Part shown: piece by piece, positions 12,086-22,710 of the stretch | How positions within the stretch are numbered: the stretch's first letter is position 1 | How the letters are laid out: each line of letters begins with the position of its first letter | Origin: Ceratothoa steindachneri | Taxonomy: Eukaryota > Arthropoda > Malacostraca > Isopoda > Cymothoidae | Length of the DNA stretch: 64,000 nt | Direction: 5' to 3' | NCBI GenBank assembly: GCA_963969495.1 | Contig: OZ018322.1 | Span: 154,999,838 to 155,063,837, forward strand | The notes under the pieces: generated by a model | What the model was told of the DNA's origin: nothing | What the model saw: the letters and a program-made list of their open reading frames with translations, nothing else | The model's database searches: none | Made by a program: the position numbers and the translations under genes

Positions 12086-12542
12086 GTTTTTTTTTACCCT
12101 TTCCTGACTCTAAAAGCCTTTAAAAACTTAAAAGTTCCCAAACTATGTAATCAGCCTTCTTTAGGTCTTTTAAAAGTTAAAACTATGAAATCAGCCTTTT
12201 TTAAGTCTAATGAAAAAAACTATAGTTTGAGGGTTCTAAAGCCCTTAAAAAGACCAGAAAAGGGCTGATTTTATAGTTTTGGCACTTTTTAAAGCTGATT
12301 TTAGAGCAAGAACTGATTTTTTTTGTTTTTTCTATAATGAAAATTAACGTTAACGATTTATTGATAACTTCCGTTACATTTTTAAAGAATTAACTGATTA
12401 ACGGTTATCGAAGTTATTTTTTTAGTTAACAGATTTACAGTTAGCAAAGTTAGCTCTTTGATTAACGGTGCCCACCTGTGATTTTTTCATATAACATAAC
12501 TTTTAAAACAGCAAAATAAAGAATTCTCATTACAGTCATCAG

Positions 12543-12700
12543 TCATTGTTGTCCTCCTCCTCCTCCTCCCCCTCCTCCTCCCTCTGGCACAGCCATTTCT
12601 CTTTTAACCATTCAAGAGGTGAATGTTTCCCAATATTAGCCAACATCAGTTTCTCAAAGTTATTATCAGTCAGGGATGACCTCTTGGGCCTGAGGACGTC
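12543..12700 (-). pseudogene. hAT transposase C-terminal scrap of the outer element
   Basis: The minus strand reads DVLRPKRSSLTDNNFEKLML, then ANIGKHSPLEWLKEKW, then an acidic tail and TGA. The RPKRSSLTDNNFEKLM block is the hAT C-terminal dimerisation motif, comparable with RSKRSSLSDDNFYML in the inner element but on the opposite strand. Upstream sequence to about 12,800 is Ser/Pro-rich and frame-broken. The rest of the transposase is missing. Confidence 0.75.
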
Positions 12701-13369
12701 AGAGCTCAACCTGGCCTGGGGGCTTCCGACTCCTCACTCTGGCTCATGGCGCTGCCTGGCCGGCTTGAGCAAGACGAAGGCGTCAAAAATTGTTCCATTT
12801 TAAAATCCAAATCACTGTGAAAATATCAAAATAATTCAAATACAAACACTGCAAGGAATAGGTCTTTAAAACTCGCCGAGTTAATGTAAACTGCCTCCTA
12901 CGCAGGTTGCCCACGTAGCCTGGACATCAGACAGATCTAGAATAGGGTGGCCAGATTTCGGGAAGTGGAATCCGGGACGTCTGGCCACTCTAATCTAGAA
13001 GTGTCTCCACATTTGCAAGAATATTCTTGAATTTTCGGAATTTTTTTAAAGTTTGCGTTAGCGGGTTCTAATTTTAGCATTCCGCTAACTGCAAACCCGC
13101 TATTTTTTTCAAATTTTCCGCTAACGCTATTCAGCAAAATTTCGTTAGTCCAATATTACCGGACTTAAATGGCGCAATGCCCATCTTTGCTTTTCAATAA
13201 TTCTATTAAGTGGATATATTTTTTCCTTCCTGTGTAGGTCTTTTTATTTTTTTCCGTTCGATTCTTCTTGTATTTTTAGTCGCGTGCCAGTCTAGTTGCG
13301 AGCGACTCTACATCTAACTATGTCGGTCGGTCGGTCAGTCGGTCAGTCGGTCCCCGGTTTACTTTTTGT

Positions 13370-13655
13370 TTTGTTTTTGTAATAACATTGTAACTATCCG
13401 GCGAATATTAACGAAATTTGAAGACCTTAAGTTGTTTTATATTCTCTTTCGAATGATATAATTGTCAAAGTCCTCCCAAGGTTAGCCCATGACTTATTTT
13501 GTTTTGGCAAGAATATTATAACTGTTCGGCCGATTCTAACAAAATTAAAAACCATTATGCTGTTTTATATTCTCTTTCGAATGATATAATTGTCAAGGTT
13601 CTTCCATGGCTAGCCAGGGAATTATTTTGTTTTGGCAATAACCATAACTTTTCGG
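13370..13655. repeat. ~128-bp core repeats, first array
   Basis: Copies start near 13,380, 13,509 and 13,635 (the last partial). The shared core reads AATAACATNNTAACTATTCG, then GCCGATTCTAACGAAATTTG, and later CTTTCGAATGATATAATTG and CTCCCAAGGTTAGCC. Confidence 0.85.
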
Positions 13656-14990
13656 CCGATATTCTGCTAGACTCAACTAGGCTATATTATGCTATACTCT
13701 GCTAGGCAAGCCTAGAATAGGCTATAATATGCCAGGCTATTATAGGCTAGGCTATACTATGCTAAGCTATGCTAAGATATAATGTACAAGTGTAAGATAT
13801 ACTATACTAATTTAGGCTATAATATGCTATGCTAGGGTAGCATATAGTATGTTAGGCTAGACAATAATAAGCTATGCCTGACTAGGGTATGATAGGAGAG
13901 TATAGGCTATACTTGTCTAGGATAGTTAATACTAGGCTATACAGGACACGAAAGGCTATACTTGGCTAGACAACGCTATGGTATGCTAGGTTAAGCTATG
14001 CTACACTAGGCTAGGCTTCGCTATATCAGGTTAGAATAAGCAAAGCATTGCTAGGCTAGGCTATGTTATGCATGCTATGCAAGCCTAAGCTAAGATTTAA
14101 TAGTCTCTCTAGGCTAGGCAATATTATGATATATTATACTATACGTAGGGTAAGTTAGGCTATGATATCTATACTAGGCTATGCTAGTCTAGGCTAGAAT
14201 ATGCTAACTAGGCTAGAATAAGATATACTAGGCTAGGCTCCAGTGAACTAGGCTAAGCTAGGCTATACTAAACTAGGGTAAGCTAAGCTAGACTAGACTA
14301 AGTTTTAATATACAATTGTAGGCTGCGCTAAGCTAGCCTAGGTTATACTCTGCTAGGCAGGCTAGGCTATACTTTGATAAGCTAGGCTAGGCTAGGATAC
14401 ACTGTGATAGGCTCAGGTATACTATACTATGCTAGGCTAAGTTATACTACACTAGGCTTAGTTAAGCTAGGTTAGGCTATATATACTATGCTAGGCTATA
14501 CATGCAAGTCTATACTAGGCTAGGCTAGGGTATACTAAGCTACTCTAGGGTGTACTATGCTATTCTATGCTATGATATACTAAATTGGGCTATACAAGAG
14601 TATGCTATGCTATGCATTGCTATACTGCACTATACTACGCTAGACTAGGCTAGATTATAATGTACCATGCTAAGCTTTCATAAGCTACGGTAGGCTAGGC
14701 TAGACTAAGGTTGGGTATGCTATGCCAAGATATACCATGTTAGAATAGGATAGGATATACTATGTTAAGCAGGGCTATACTACGCTAGACTAGGTTTTAC
14801 TCTCCCAGCCTAGGTTATACCATACTATACTAAGCTAGATTATGGTAAGGTAGGCTATGATAGATAGGCTATACTATGCTAGGCTAGTCTAGGCTATACG
14901 AGGATAGGATAGACTATAATACTATGTTAAACTATTCTAAACTATACTAGGTTAGGATTTGCTAGAGTATACATGGTAAGTTCTACTACT
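13656..14990. repeat. Degenerate pentanucleotide array (TAGGC/TATAC/TATGC)
   Basis: About 1.33 kb made almost entirely of GCTAG, GCTAT and ACTAT steps (for example GCTAGGCTATACTATGCTAG), consistent with a 5-bp period and consensus TA(G/T)(A/G)C. Heavily mutated but recognisable throughout. No coding potential. Confidence 0.85.
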
Positions 14991-15594
14991 ATAGGAAATC
15001 CTAGGCTTTTTCACCTTTCCAATTCCAAAAATGACGTGTGGTACAAAAAGGTAAGGCTCGCCATTTTAATTGAAAACAAATTTTTCACTAACTCTATAAT
15101 TTAAGGAGGGGATTTTTTGACTATTTGAATAATAATTTCATCTTATATGGTTATGACTTATGTTTTTTTTCAAAGTTATTTCTAATAATTATTTTATAAT
15201 ATCAAAAAACAAAATGGTGAAGTTCAGAAATAAATATAAGTATCGAAATTTTGTGAATTTTTTAAAACCCAAAGAATTACAAATGGTGAAGTTCCGAAAA
15301 TTTATTTTTAGATATCTTGTTCTATAATTCTATATTTTAGCAACGTTATATTTTGAAAGGGGTGAAATTTAGTTTAGAGTTTCTTTTTAAAATTATTATA
15401 ATTGGCGAAGTTCAGAAAAATTCTAAAAAATTAACCATGGCTGCTTTTTTAAGATTTTAAATTTTAATCTTAGTAGCGAAGCGCAAGCAACCTCCTACGG
15501 GGGGGAGTGACGAAGCCATTGCCTGGTTTTAATATAATTTAGTTGCGATTCTCAAAAAAAAAGAAGGAAAATAGGGACCGACCGACATAGTGAG
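14991..15594. other. AT-rich spacer inside the tandem-core element
   Basis: Contains a recurring AAATGGTGAAGTTC-like motif (near 15,211, 15,281 and 15,398 as TTGGCGAAGTTC), a short GC-rich block near 15,475-15,525, and GGACCGACCGACATAG near 15,575, which is the microsatellite motif in inverted orientation. No gene. Confidence 0.6.
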
Positions 15595-16190
15595 GTCCTT
15601 ATGTTGTTTTCAATTCTCTATCAAATGATAAAATTGCCAAAGTCCTCCCAAGTTTAGCCCGGGAATTATATTGCTTTGGCAATAACATCATAACTATTCG
15701 GCAGATTCTAACGAAATTTGAAACCTTTATGTTGTTTTACATTTTCTTTCGAATGATGCAATTGCCAAAGTCCCCCCAAGGTTAACCAGGAAATTATTTT
15801 CTTTTGGCAGCAATAACAGCATAACTATTGGGACCACTCTAACAAAATTTGAAAAACTTTTGTTGTTTTACATTATATTTCGAATGATATAATTGTTAAA
15901 GTCCTCCCAAGGGTAGCCAGGGAATTATTTTTTGGAGCAATAACATCATAACTATTGGGCTGATTCTAACGAAATTTGAAACCCTTATATTGTTTTACGT
16001 TCCCTTTCAAATAATATAATTGCAAAAGTCCTCCCAAGGTTAGCCAGGGAATTGGTGTGTTTTTAGGAATAACATTATAACTATTTGGCCGATTCTAACG
16101 AAATTTGAAACCCTTAAGGTGTTTACATTCTCTTTCATATGATAGAATTGCCAAGGTTCTCTTAAGGTTACTCTGGGAATTATTGAAAGT
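15595..16190. repeat. ~128-bp core repeats, second array
   Basis: Copies begin near 15,682, 15,812, 15,938 and 16,066, preceded by a partial copy. Same consensus and orientation as the first array. Confidence 0.85.
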
Positions 16191-16228
16191 CGTAAGGACA
16201 TATATCAGAATAAGTGAAGGCACACGAC

Positions 16229-16430
16229 CTTTTGGTTAGCAGACCTTGTTAAGGATGATGCACACTGCTTTATTGTAAATCTTTGAAGTTTAATTAGGTT
16301 ATTTCTGGAGATAGTGTACATAGCTATTGACAGATATATTAATGCGGATTGAATAATTGTTCGGTAGATCTTCCTCTTATTTTTCATCTTAAAATTTCTC
16401 AGCTTGACGTATTTTTCGTAACCTGAGGCT
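16229..16430 (-). pseudogene. LINE reverse-transcriptase fragment
   Basis: The minus strand reads MKNKRKIYRTIIQSALIYLS, then MYTISRNNLIKLQRFTIKQC. The V/IYRTxIxxALxYGSExWTxS pattern is the thumb-side segment of many LINE ORF2 proteins. The open frame runs out into the end of the tandem-core element, which suggests that element abuts or landed in the LINE copy. Clade not determined. Confidence 0.55.
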
Positions 16431-17729
16431 GTAATGATTAATCACAGCACTTCACACTCTCATACCTGTCCCTTTTTCCTTCTACATATATATTGTTAAG
16501 AGTTTCCTTTAAATGGTTAAAATTGACCCATCTTATCTCTTCTGCCTTCATTCTAGCCTGTATCTCGCGTTCTTGAACGGGCAAATATTCAGCTGGCTGA
16601 TACCGCCATGAATTAGATATTTAGGCAACTCTCGTTGCTGGGTAGCGTTATCTCTTCGATGTAATTTCAACGGAGATATGGTCTTATAACCCGGCCGCTT
16701 CGTACACTCTTGGGTTACCATTTCATTGCGAATATATGATCGATCGCTGGAAAAATCTGCACTCTTATGAAAATAGATATTTATTAAAGGACAACAAATA
16801 GGTCAATGAATTAAGAATCGAGTTGGAAGTAAATGATAATTGAAATGGAAAGAGGAAGATGTTTGCTATCAAGAATTGGAGAGAACCACAATTTATATCC
16901 TGTTAATGGACCTCTTTGGTTCCTGAAGACGGGTAAAGTGCAAAGGTCGAAATCATCGATATCGCGAGGCATTCGACGAACGCTCTAGGGTTGCTTCGAG
17001 TTATGAGTCGTAATTCAACGAGGGCAGGAGATATTGAGCGAATGCAAGATTTGAAGTGAGAGGGAGTTTGTGTGAGTTTTAGAGTTGATCTTGATGAGTG
17101 ACTGCTCTAGTTCAAGGGTGAGGGTTCGCCGTGAACGATGTCGTCCAAGCCGATCAGGTGGCCCATTCTGGGGAATAAGTCTGGATAGAATGACGTCCAC
17201 TCGATCCAATCTTCTGTGACGAATGTCTCTTTTGTTCTTTGAAAAATACTTTTCATTTAGAAATTTGACATTCATCAATGAATTCACACTTACCGATAAT
17301 TTTTTTTATACTTTTCTTGAATTATTATATTAAAACGTGCTATCTCCACAAATTAAACCATTTACTTTGTTCCGCACGTTCCACGTATTCGCATGATAAA
17401 TTTTCAGTTATGAAAATTAACGTTACCTTGAACCTGTTTGAAAAGAGGATGCCTTATTTTTTTTTGTTATTTTCCCTCCAGTTGAATTAAATTGGAGTCT
17501 AACTCATCAAAACTGCTTCTGCCCTTTGTTAAAATTATTCCAGAATTTGACGGAACGCATCCCATGCTCCTGACAAGTTCTTAATGTCATTTATATAAGA
17601 TTCTCGGCCATAGATTATTCAACTTATTCATGATAGAGAAGGCTGAAAATTAATATACTCATTAATATACTACTAGCTAACACCTATATTAAGTTAGCGT
17701 TATTCAACTCAATCTCCCGTACAGAAGAA

Positions 17730-17761
<32 letters not shown>

Positions 17762-18252
17762 AACAGATCATCGTGTCGGATTGAGATACCGCGTTGCCTA
17801 AGAGGAAATACCATTTCTTCTCACCAGGGCTTCTTTCTGCTTACCGGGATTCGCTCTATGCAGTTCTTATTCGACTTCCGAAACTTTTCCCAGATTCGCA
17901 TCTGCCGCAATCGCGCCCCACAACAAAGAGAGAAGCAATCATAGCCCTCAGGCAAGAACGCTCTTTACCTTCCATACATTTTCACGGTTCCATAATGTCA
18001 CGTGTTTAAGGATTCCTTTTCACAAAGTATCTGGTATGTACTCGTACGTTTTCGTTTATTTTAAGATTTAACAATATAATAAATATTAGGGGTGCCAGGA
18101 AGAGGTGTCGTATTTCTTGGATAAAATTTTAAAAAGGCAAATCAACTGAAAGTTACACTTCTTCCAAGGTGAATTAACGTACCTGAGAGTTAGTTGAACT
18201 CCTCATTTAGTTAATGGTATTCGTGTTTATGGTTTGCGCAGATCAATAGCCA
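16431..18252. other. Non-coding stretch with a short (TA)n run
   Basis: A (TA)n run lies at about 17,729-17,752. A short plus-strand open frame at 17,794-18,009 has ordinary composition but no family I recognise. Nothing else seen. Confidence 0.5.
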
Positions 18253-18830
18253 ATGGAAAACAAAAAAAATAAAGAGTCATATTCGCCGTTGCATGTTTTA
18301 TGAATTTCGCAGAGGCAGCAATGCAACAAGTGCAATGAAAAACATTTGTGCTGTTTAGCCTGAAGGAGTAAGTACTCGGAAATGCCGAAGATAATTTTCA
18401 AAATTTAGAGAAGGCAATTTTGACTTTTCTGATGGGGATCGATCAGGAAGATCCACTCTTCTGGATGCCGAACTTTGGAAAGTTGTAGTTGAAGAAGATC
18501 CTTGTCAATCCATCAAAGAATTATCCCAAAGACTTAATACACCGTGATCCACTGTTCATGAACATCTTTAAAAAAAATGCAGAGATGTATAGAGAGAGTA
18601 TTTGGGTACCTCATGAACTTTCGCCAGACAATAAAGCATTGCGTTCAACAGTTTATAACAGTCTGCTTTTAAGGAATGAAAAAAAAACGCCTTTCCTCGA
18701 TCAAATTGTTACTGCAGATGAAAAATAAATTGTATTTAACACCAATAAACGAAAGCAACAATGGCTTTCCAAGAATAAAACCCCAGTGCCAACATCTAAT
18801 CAAAACACGACATTACTTTCCGGTATCCCT
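18253..18830 (+). pseudogene. mariner transposase relic (second, distinct lineage)
   Basis: Starting at ATG 18,253, frames read (C)MFYEFRRGSNATSAMKNICA, then DFSDGDRSGRSTLLDAEL, then EEDPCQSIKELSQRLNTP, then WVPHELSPDNKALRSTV, then FLDQIVTADEK followed by a stop. These are the helix-turn-helix and first catalytic regions of a mariner transposase, unlike the one at 2,116-3,174. Several stops and frameshifts are present. It breaks off after about 190 residues, and no TIRs were found. Confidence 0.85.
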
Positions 18831-19045
18831 TAAAAAATAATCAAAAATATCAAATAAAAGAAAGGACTGTCACAACTTTATTGTATTTGCTAGTAACCTC
18901 GAGTTATCGTATCAGATGACTACGGGTTATTTTCTCTAAGAACACTCACTTTATCCACAAGTGTACAGAGAGGCGATTTTGCCATCATGTTATTTGAGAA
19001 TTTATACGAAAAACATCTTTGCTTTCGTGTCACGCAGTAGCCGTC

Positions 19046-20032
19046 TGTGAGGGAACAAGCCGTGAGAAGAGAAATAACGTCGCTTTTAAGCATTGCCTCC
19101 ACGTGATGGACATCGTTGTCGCTTACAGGCAATTTTCGAAGTTCAAAAACGCGAGAAAGAACAGGAGCGGGCTCATGGAATGTAGTCCTTATTAATCCGA
19201 GTATTTAAACAAAGAGTCTCCTCCACAACACCCTCCCCCCCTCCCTTCCAGCCACGCTGGGAGCATCTAAGACAAACGCAAGCCGGGCCGCGTTTGCCAT
19301 TACTCAAACGATAGGTGATAGTCCCCCCTTCTATGGGGTAAGCTCCCTCACTCCAGGTGTGCATATGTACCCGTGTAAAGAGGAATCGAGAGAGATTTGT
19401 GCGAGAGAAGCTCACTAGAGCAGACGATCTTACTCCTTTTCGATTCGGGTTGTCATACGCCGAAGGCAAAGAAACGTTGTGGCATAAAACCGAGTATCCC
19501 TCCTTGAATAAAACAAATATCCACCCTAGAACTAGTTAAGAATTCTTCTCCCCGTAAGAATACCCGTCTGACTCCGTGCAACGACGCAATCTCTAAAGAA
19601 GAACCGAAGTCTTAGCCCCAAAGGCTTCAAGTGAAGATTGATCTTCGCGTAATACCCACATACTTACGCATAGTCGTCCAAACAATCCGTTGACGTCTCA
19701 GAAGAAAACCACCCTCCGTTTTCTTCGAAGAATTTACACCGGAAGAATTCCCAGCCTCCATTCTCGAAGGCTCTCCTTTCCCCAGCCCCACTCCCGTAAG
19801 CTCAAAGGAATACTTCAACTCCGAGCAAGTTGACCCTAGACACCAAGTGAGATTTGGAACTCTCAGCCAATACTAAGATTTAAAGTAGCTCTATTGGACT
19901 AGCCCTCCCTTACGGGGATCTGACCTCGTAACCGGACCTTGGCCGACACAAGGTTATTAAAAGGAAACCTCCGCGCACTCTAAAATTAAATATAATAGAT
20001 ATATGTATGGTATATATAGCTATACCACGACA
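19046..20032 (+). repeat. 5' LTR of copy 1
   Basis: 987 bp, TG...CA. Matches 23,723-24,988 over its length, except that the 3' LTR has an additional block of about 280 bp. Shared landmarks include AACGTCGCTTTTAAGCATTG and GTTGTGGCATAAAACCGAG. Confidence 0.92.
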
Positions 20033-20034
20033 TA

Positions 20035-20106
<72 letters not shown>

Positions 20107-20128
20107 GATCTGGTGTCAAGTGTGTTAG
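20033..20128 (+). repeat. (TA)n run and primer-binding site
   Basis: A ~65-bp (TA)n run has expanded between the LTR end and the primer-binding site. The site reads TGGTGTCAAG at 20,111-20,120. TGGTGTCA is complementary to the 3' end of tRNA-Leu (ending TGACA plus CCA). The leucine assignment is an inference from the first 8 bases. Confidence 0.65.
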
Positions 20129-20414
20129 GTGGTTTTAAAAGTTTTTTTTTAGATCTTTTATAGTCTCCTCTAATTAATTTTTGTGTTAAGTGAAAAGGCT
20201 AAAGATGTGCTCAAAGGCTTAAGGAGAATAATTTCTAATTTAAATTTTAAAGTTCCCGTATTTAAATTGTGTGTACGTGTGTACCTAGATCTCAACAGAG
20301 TCTAGCGTAGAATTTCCCAGGCGAATTAGGCAGTGACCATTTTTTTTTTCGTGCAGTGAGATTGTCCCAGAGATAGGAACTCGAATAGTTATAGTTCTTA
20401 GTGGAGGTAAAGGT

Positions 20415-21590
20415 TTGCACACACGCTGTAGTTCCACATTTGGCGTGATTTTATTTTTTTTAGCACAAACAAAGCTAAGAGTTTTTTTTAAAAAATGGCT
20501 TCAAGTTTTTAAAGCGCAAGGCGAATCTCTTGGCCTGTCTGAAATAGATTTGGTAGAATATATTCAAAATGAAGAAAGACATGTTAGGGAAGAAAGAAGA
20601 AGTAAAGAGAAACTAGAACAAGAAAAAGAAGAAAGACAACGTAAGCTAGAACAAGAAGAAAGACAACGTGAACTAGAAAGAGAAGAAAGACAACGTAAGC
20701 TAGAACAAAAAGAAAGTCAACGAGAACAAGCAGAAGGGCAACAAATACGCCAGCACGAAGTGGAAATTATGCAAGCACAAGCAGAAACACAATCTGTGAG
20801 TGGCAGATCGGAAGCCGATCAAGGTGTCCCCTTTAAACTCCCCATATTTAAGGAGGGCGAAGAATTTTCCTCATTCCTAACGCATTTCGAGAAAATTCTT
20901 GAAATTAATCACATTGTTTTGGAAAAAGAAGGAGTAGCGAAATTGCTCCCCTTGCTCATTTCGAAATTGAGAGATATCTTCATCTCATTGCCCCAAGAAT
21001 GCACAATTGATTATTCTACCCTCAAGGCTGAATTACTCGCAGCCCATAATATGACTCCTGATTACTACCGCCATAAATTCCGTGGCGAGAGGATCCTACC
21101 CGGTCAAACGCTCTGAAAGTTTGGGTATACCCTCCAAAGAAACATTAAGTTTTGGCTAGAGTCGTCAAAGGTTTCTCCCGATTATGAGTCGTTATTAGAT
21201 TTTGTTTTAAGGGATCAGTTACTGGCTTCGCTGCCCCCAGAAATCCGCACAGCCGTGAAGGACCGGCGTTGCCAATCCTTTAAGGAATGCGTTGAAGAAG
21301 CAGACGTCTTCGCAGCAAGTCATAACTTGCACCCTAACGACTCAAAGAAGCCCTCCCCACCGTCTCCTAAATCGAAAACCCGAAATCCCCGATTTAATCA
21401 AAAGTCTTAGTCGAAGTTCGTGAAAATTCCAGGGCCCTTCATAACAAGAAGTTTCCCCTCCACTGAACCTCGAGACGTGAAGCCCCTTTTCCAGTCTTTT
21501 CCTCCAGTATCCTTCCCAAAGAGACCCATTGTATGCTATACGTGCGGAGTAGCGAACTACATAAGTTTAAACTGTCCCTAGAATTCTAAA
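20415..21590 (+). pseudogene. gag of copy 1: coiled coil, SCAN-like block, zinc knuckle
   Basis: One frame can be followed with three in-frame stops (TGA 21,114, TAG about 21,407, TAG about 21,579). After KAQGESLGLSEIDLVEYIQ comes a charged coiled coil of near-repeats (ERQRKLEQEERQRELEREE). Then follow FKLPIFKEGEEFSSFLTHFE and, around 21,045-21,320, YYRHKFRGE, TLQRNIKFWLES and LLDFVLRDQLLASLPPEIRT, which have the spacing of SCAN-like gag. A CCHC knuckle follows near 21,540 as CYTCGVANYISLNC, where Tyr replaces the usual His. The knuckle in copy 2 keeps the His. Confidence 0.8.
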
Positions 21591-21719
21591 TTTTGGAGCA
21601 ACACCCCTCAACAGGTTCACCAAGTAAGAGCTGCTGCCGCTCCCGCTCTTCTTCCCGTTGAGCCCCCCGTTCGTTCATCTCCCCAAGGCCCGCTGGATCA
21701 CCAAGTAAATTTTATTTTT

Positions 21720-21945
21720 AATAAGAGCTCACCAAGAGCCTTAAAATTTGAGAATGGCAGTGTAAACGGCTGTCGTACGGCCACTATCGTCTGAGATACA
21801 GGATGTACGTGCATCATTGTGTCTGAGAAGCTTCTCCCCCCTGTGTCCTCTGATCACGATAAATTTGTAGTAGTCCAGGACTACTTAGGACGTTCCAACC
21901 GCTTCCCATTTGTAAGGTGCTACATCAAAATTCGGCCCACACTTT
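21720..21945 (+). pseudogene. Aspartic protease of copy 1
   Basis: Reads NGCRTATIV, stop, DTGCTCIIVSEKLLPPVS, then DHDKFVVVQDYLGRSNRF. DTG is the catalytic triad of retroviral-type aspartic proteases. The TGA directly precedes it. Copy 2 has the parallel VRDTGCTCIVVSEKLL. Confidence 0.75.
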
Positions 21946-22029
21946 AAGGGGTGGGCCGAATCAGTTTCGGCCCCAATTAAATTCTGTTGGGTACTAATTG
22001 GACAAAGTCCCAAAATCCCCCCTAAGCCA

Positions 22030-22710
22030 GTGACCCAGCTTGTCACCACACACGCAGGAGCGAGAAAAGAACCCCAGGATCCTGCCTCCCTCGAAGTTTC
22101 AGCTAACTCAGAATTTAAAGGAATTCTAAACCCAGAATTCGCCAAGGCCCAGAAGGAGTGTAGAATCCTCCTCTTCTTATGGAAAATAAAAGCCAAAGAA
22201 AGAAAAATAAAGATAAAAATAGAAGACTAATAAAGAAGAAGACAGATAGAAATAAAAGCCGAAGAAAGAAGAACAAAGATAAAAGAGAAGACGAAGAAAG
22301 AAGAAGACATATAGGAAAAGAAGCCGGAAAAGAAGAATAAAGATAAAATAGAAGACGAAGTAAGAAGAAGACAGATAGACAGAAGAGCCGAAGAAAGAAG
22401 AATATAAATAGGAAGAGAACTCGAAGAAAGGAGAATACAGATGGAAAGGGAACTAGCACAAGCAGCTAAGAGAACCTCGCCTCTGATTCCTCTATCTCCT
22501 CTGGATCAATCAAAATACGAAGAGCTCAATTCTCAAGCCTTCGCAACCGAGCAAAAAGAAGGTTTGTGTCTCAGTCCCCTGTTGGAAAAAGAAAGAAAGA
22601 AGGAAATTGGAACGGTGCGAAGCGATCAAAAGTTCGAAGATACCGTGAAGGACGCATTAATATACCATTCTTTTGTTGAGCCGAATAAATTCTCCGACTC
22701 AATAACCTGA
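22030..22710 (+). pseudogene. Lys/Glu-rich segment and pre-integrase fragment of copy 1
   Basis: Between the protease and RNase H, 22,150-22,440 is almost pure A/G and encodes Lys/Glu/Arg repeats. It is followed by LAQAAKRTSPLIPLSPLDQS and YEELNSQAFATEQKE, then LSPLLEK. The FATEQKE...LSPLLEK pattern resembles the segment just before the integrase HHCC finger in many gypsy elements. Its place upstream of RNase H supports an integrase-first pol order. The finger and catalytic core themselves are absent. Confidence 0.5.

Larger units (their letters stand above)
6419..12480 (+). mobile_element. Inner intron-bearing hAT element
   Basis: A plus-strand hAT transposase pseudogene (9,444-12,085) sits between ends that share an inverted block: the left end reads CCTGGGCACTAAACCGTTAATCC and the right end, reverse-complemented, ACAGGTGGGCACCGTTAATC. 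Subterminal arrays of GTTAAC/CGTTAA motifs occur at 6,440-6,560 and 12,345-12,470. Candidate target duplications (6,411-6,418 and 12,481-12,488) match at only 6 of 8 bases, so the exact ends are approximate. A Tc1/mariner-superfamily element lies inside it. Confidence 0.75.
6163..13189 (-). mobile_element. Outer hAT derivative (host of nested elements)
   Basis: An 8-bp duplication CTTTTCAA flanks both ends (6,155-6,162 and 13,190-13,197). The ends are inverted: CACTGGTGGGCAT on the left and, read inward from the right, CAAAGATGGGCAT. This is the hAT signature (8-bp TSD, short TIR starting CA). Both ends carry arrays of a CCGCTAAC-like motif (6,180-6,360 and 13,030-13,150). Removing the inner hAT (6,419-12,480) leaves only about 0.97 kb, so this is an internally deleted derivative that keeps one coding scrap on the minus strand. 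Confidence 0.85.
13279..16228. mobile_element. Non-autonomous element with TIRs, microsatellite and tandem cores
   Basis: It starts GTCGCGTGCC and ends GGCACACGAC (10-bp inverted ends, one mismatch). Inside, in order: a GCGACTCT-containing leader, a GTCG/GTCA tetranucleotide run (13,323-13,352), two to three ~128-bp cores, a long pentamer array, an AT-rich segment, and four to five more cores in the same orientation. A 303-bp relative with the same ends, leader, short GTCGG run and one core is at 29,261-29,563. The plan (short inverted ends, tetranucleotide microsatellite, tandem core) resembles bivalve pearl elements and Helentron-associated elements. Superfamily membership is unproven. Confidence 0.7.

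Noticed and set aside
22115..22459. Minus-strand Phe/Leu-rich frame of 114 codons
   Set aside because: Same effect: the antisense of an A/G-rich Lys/Glu segment in copy 1.
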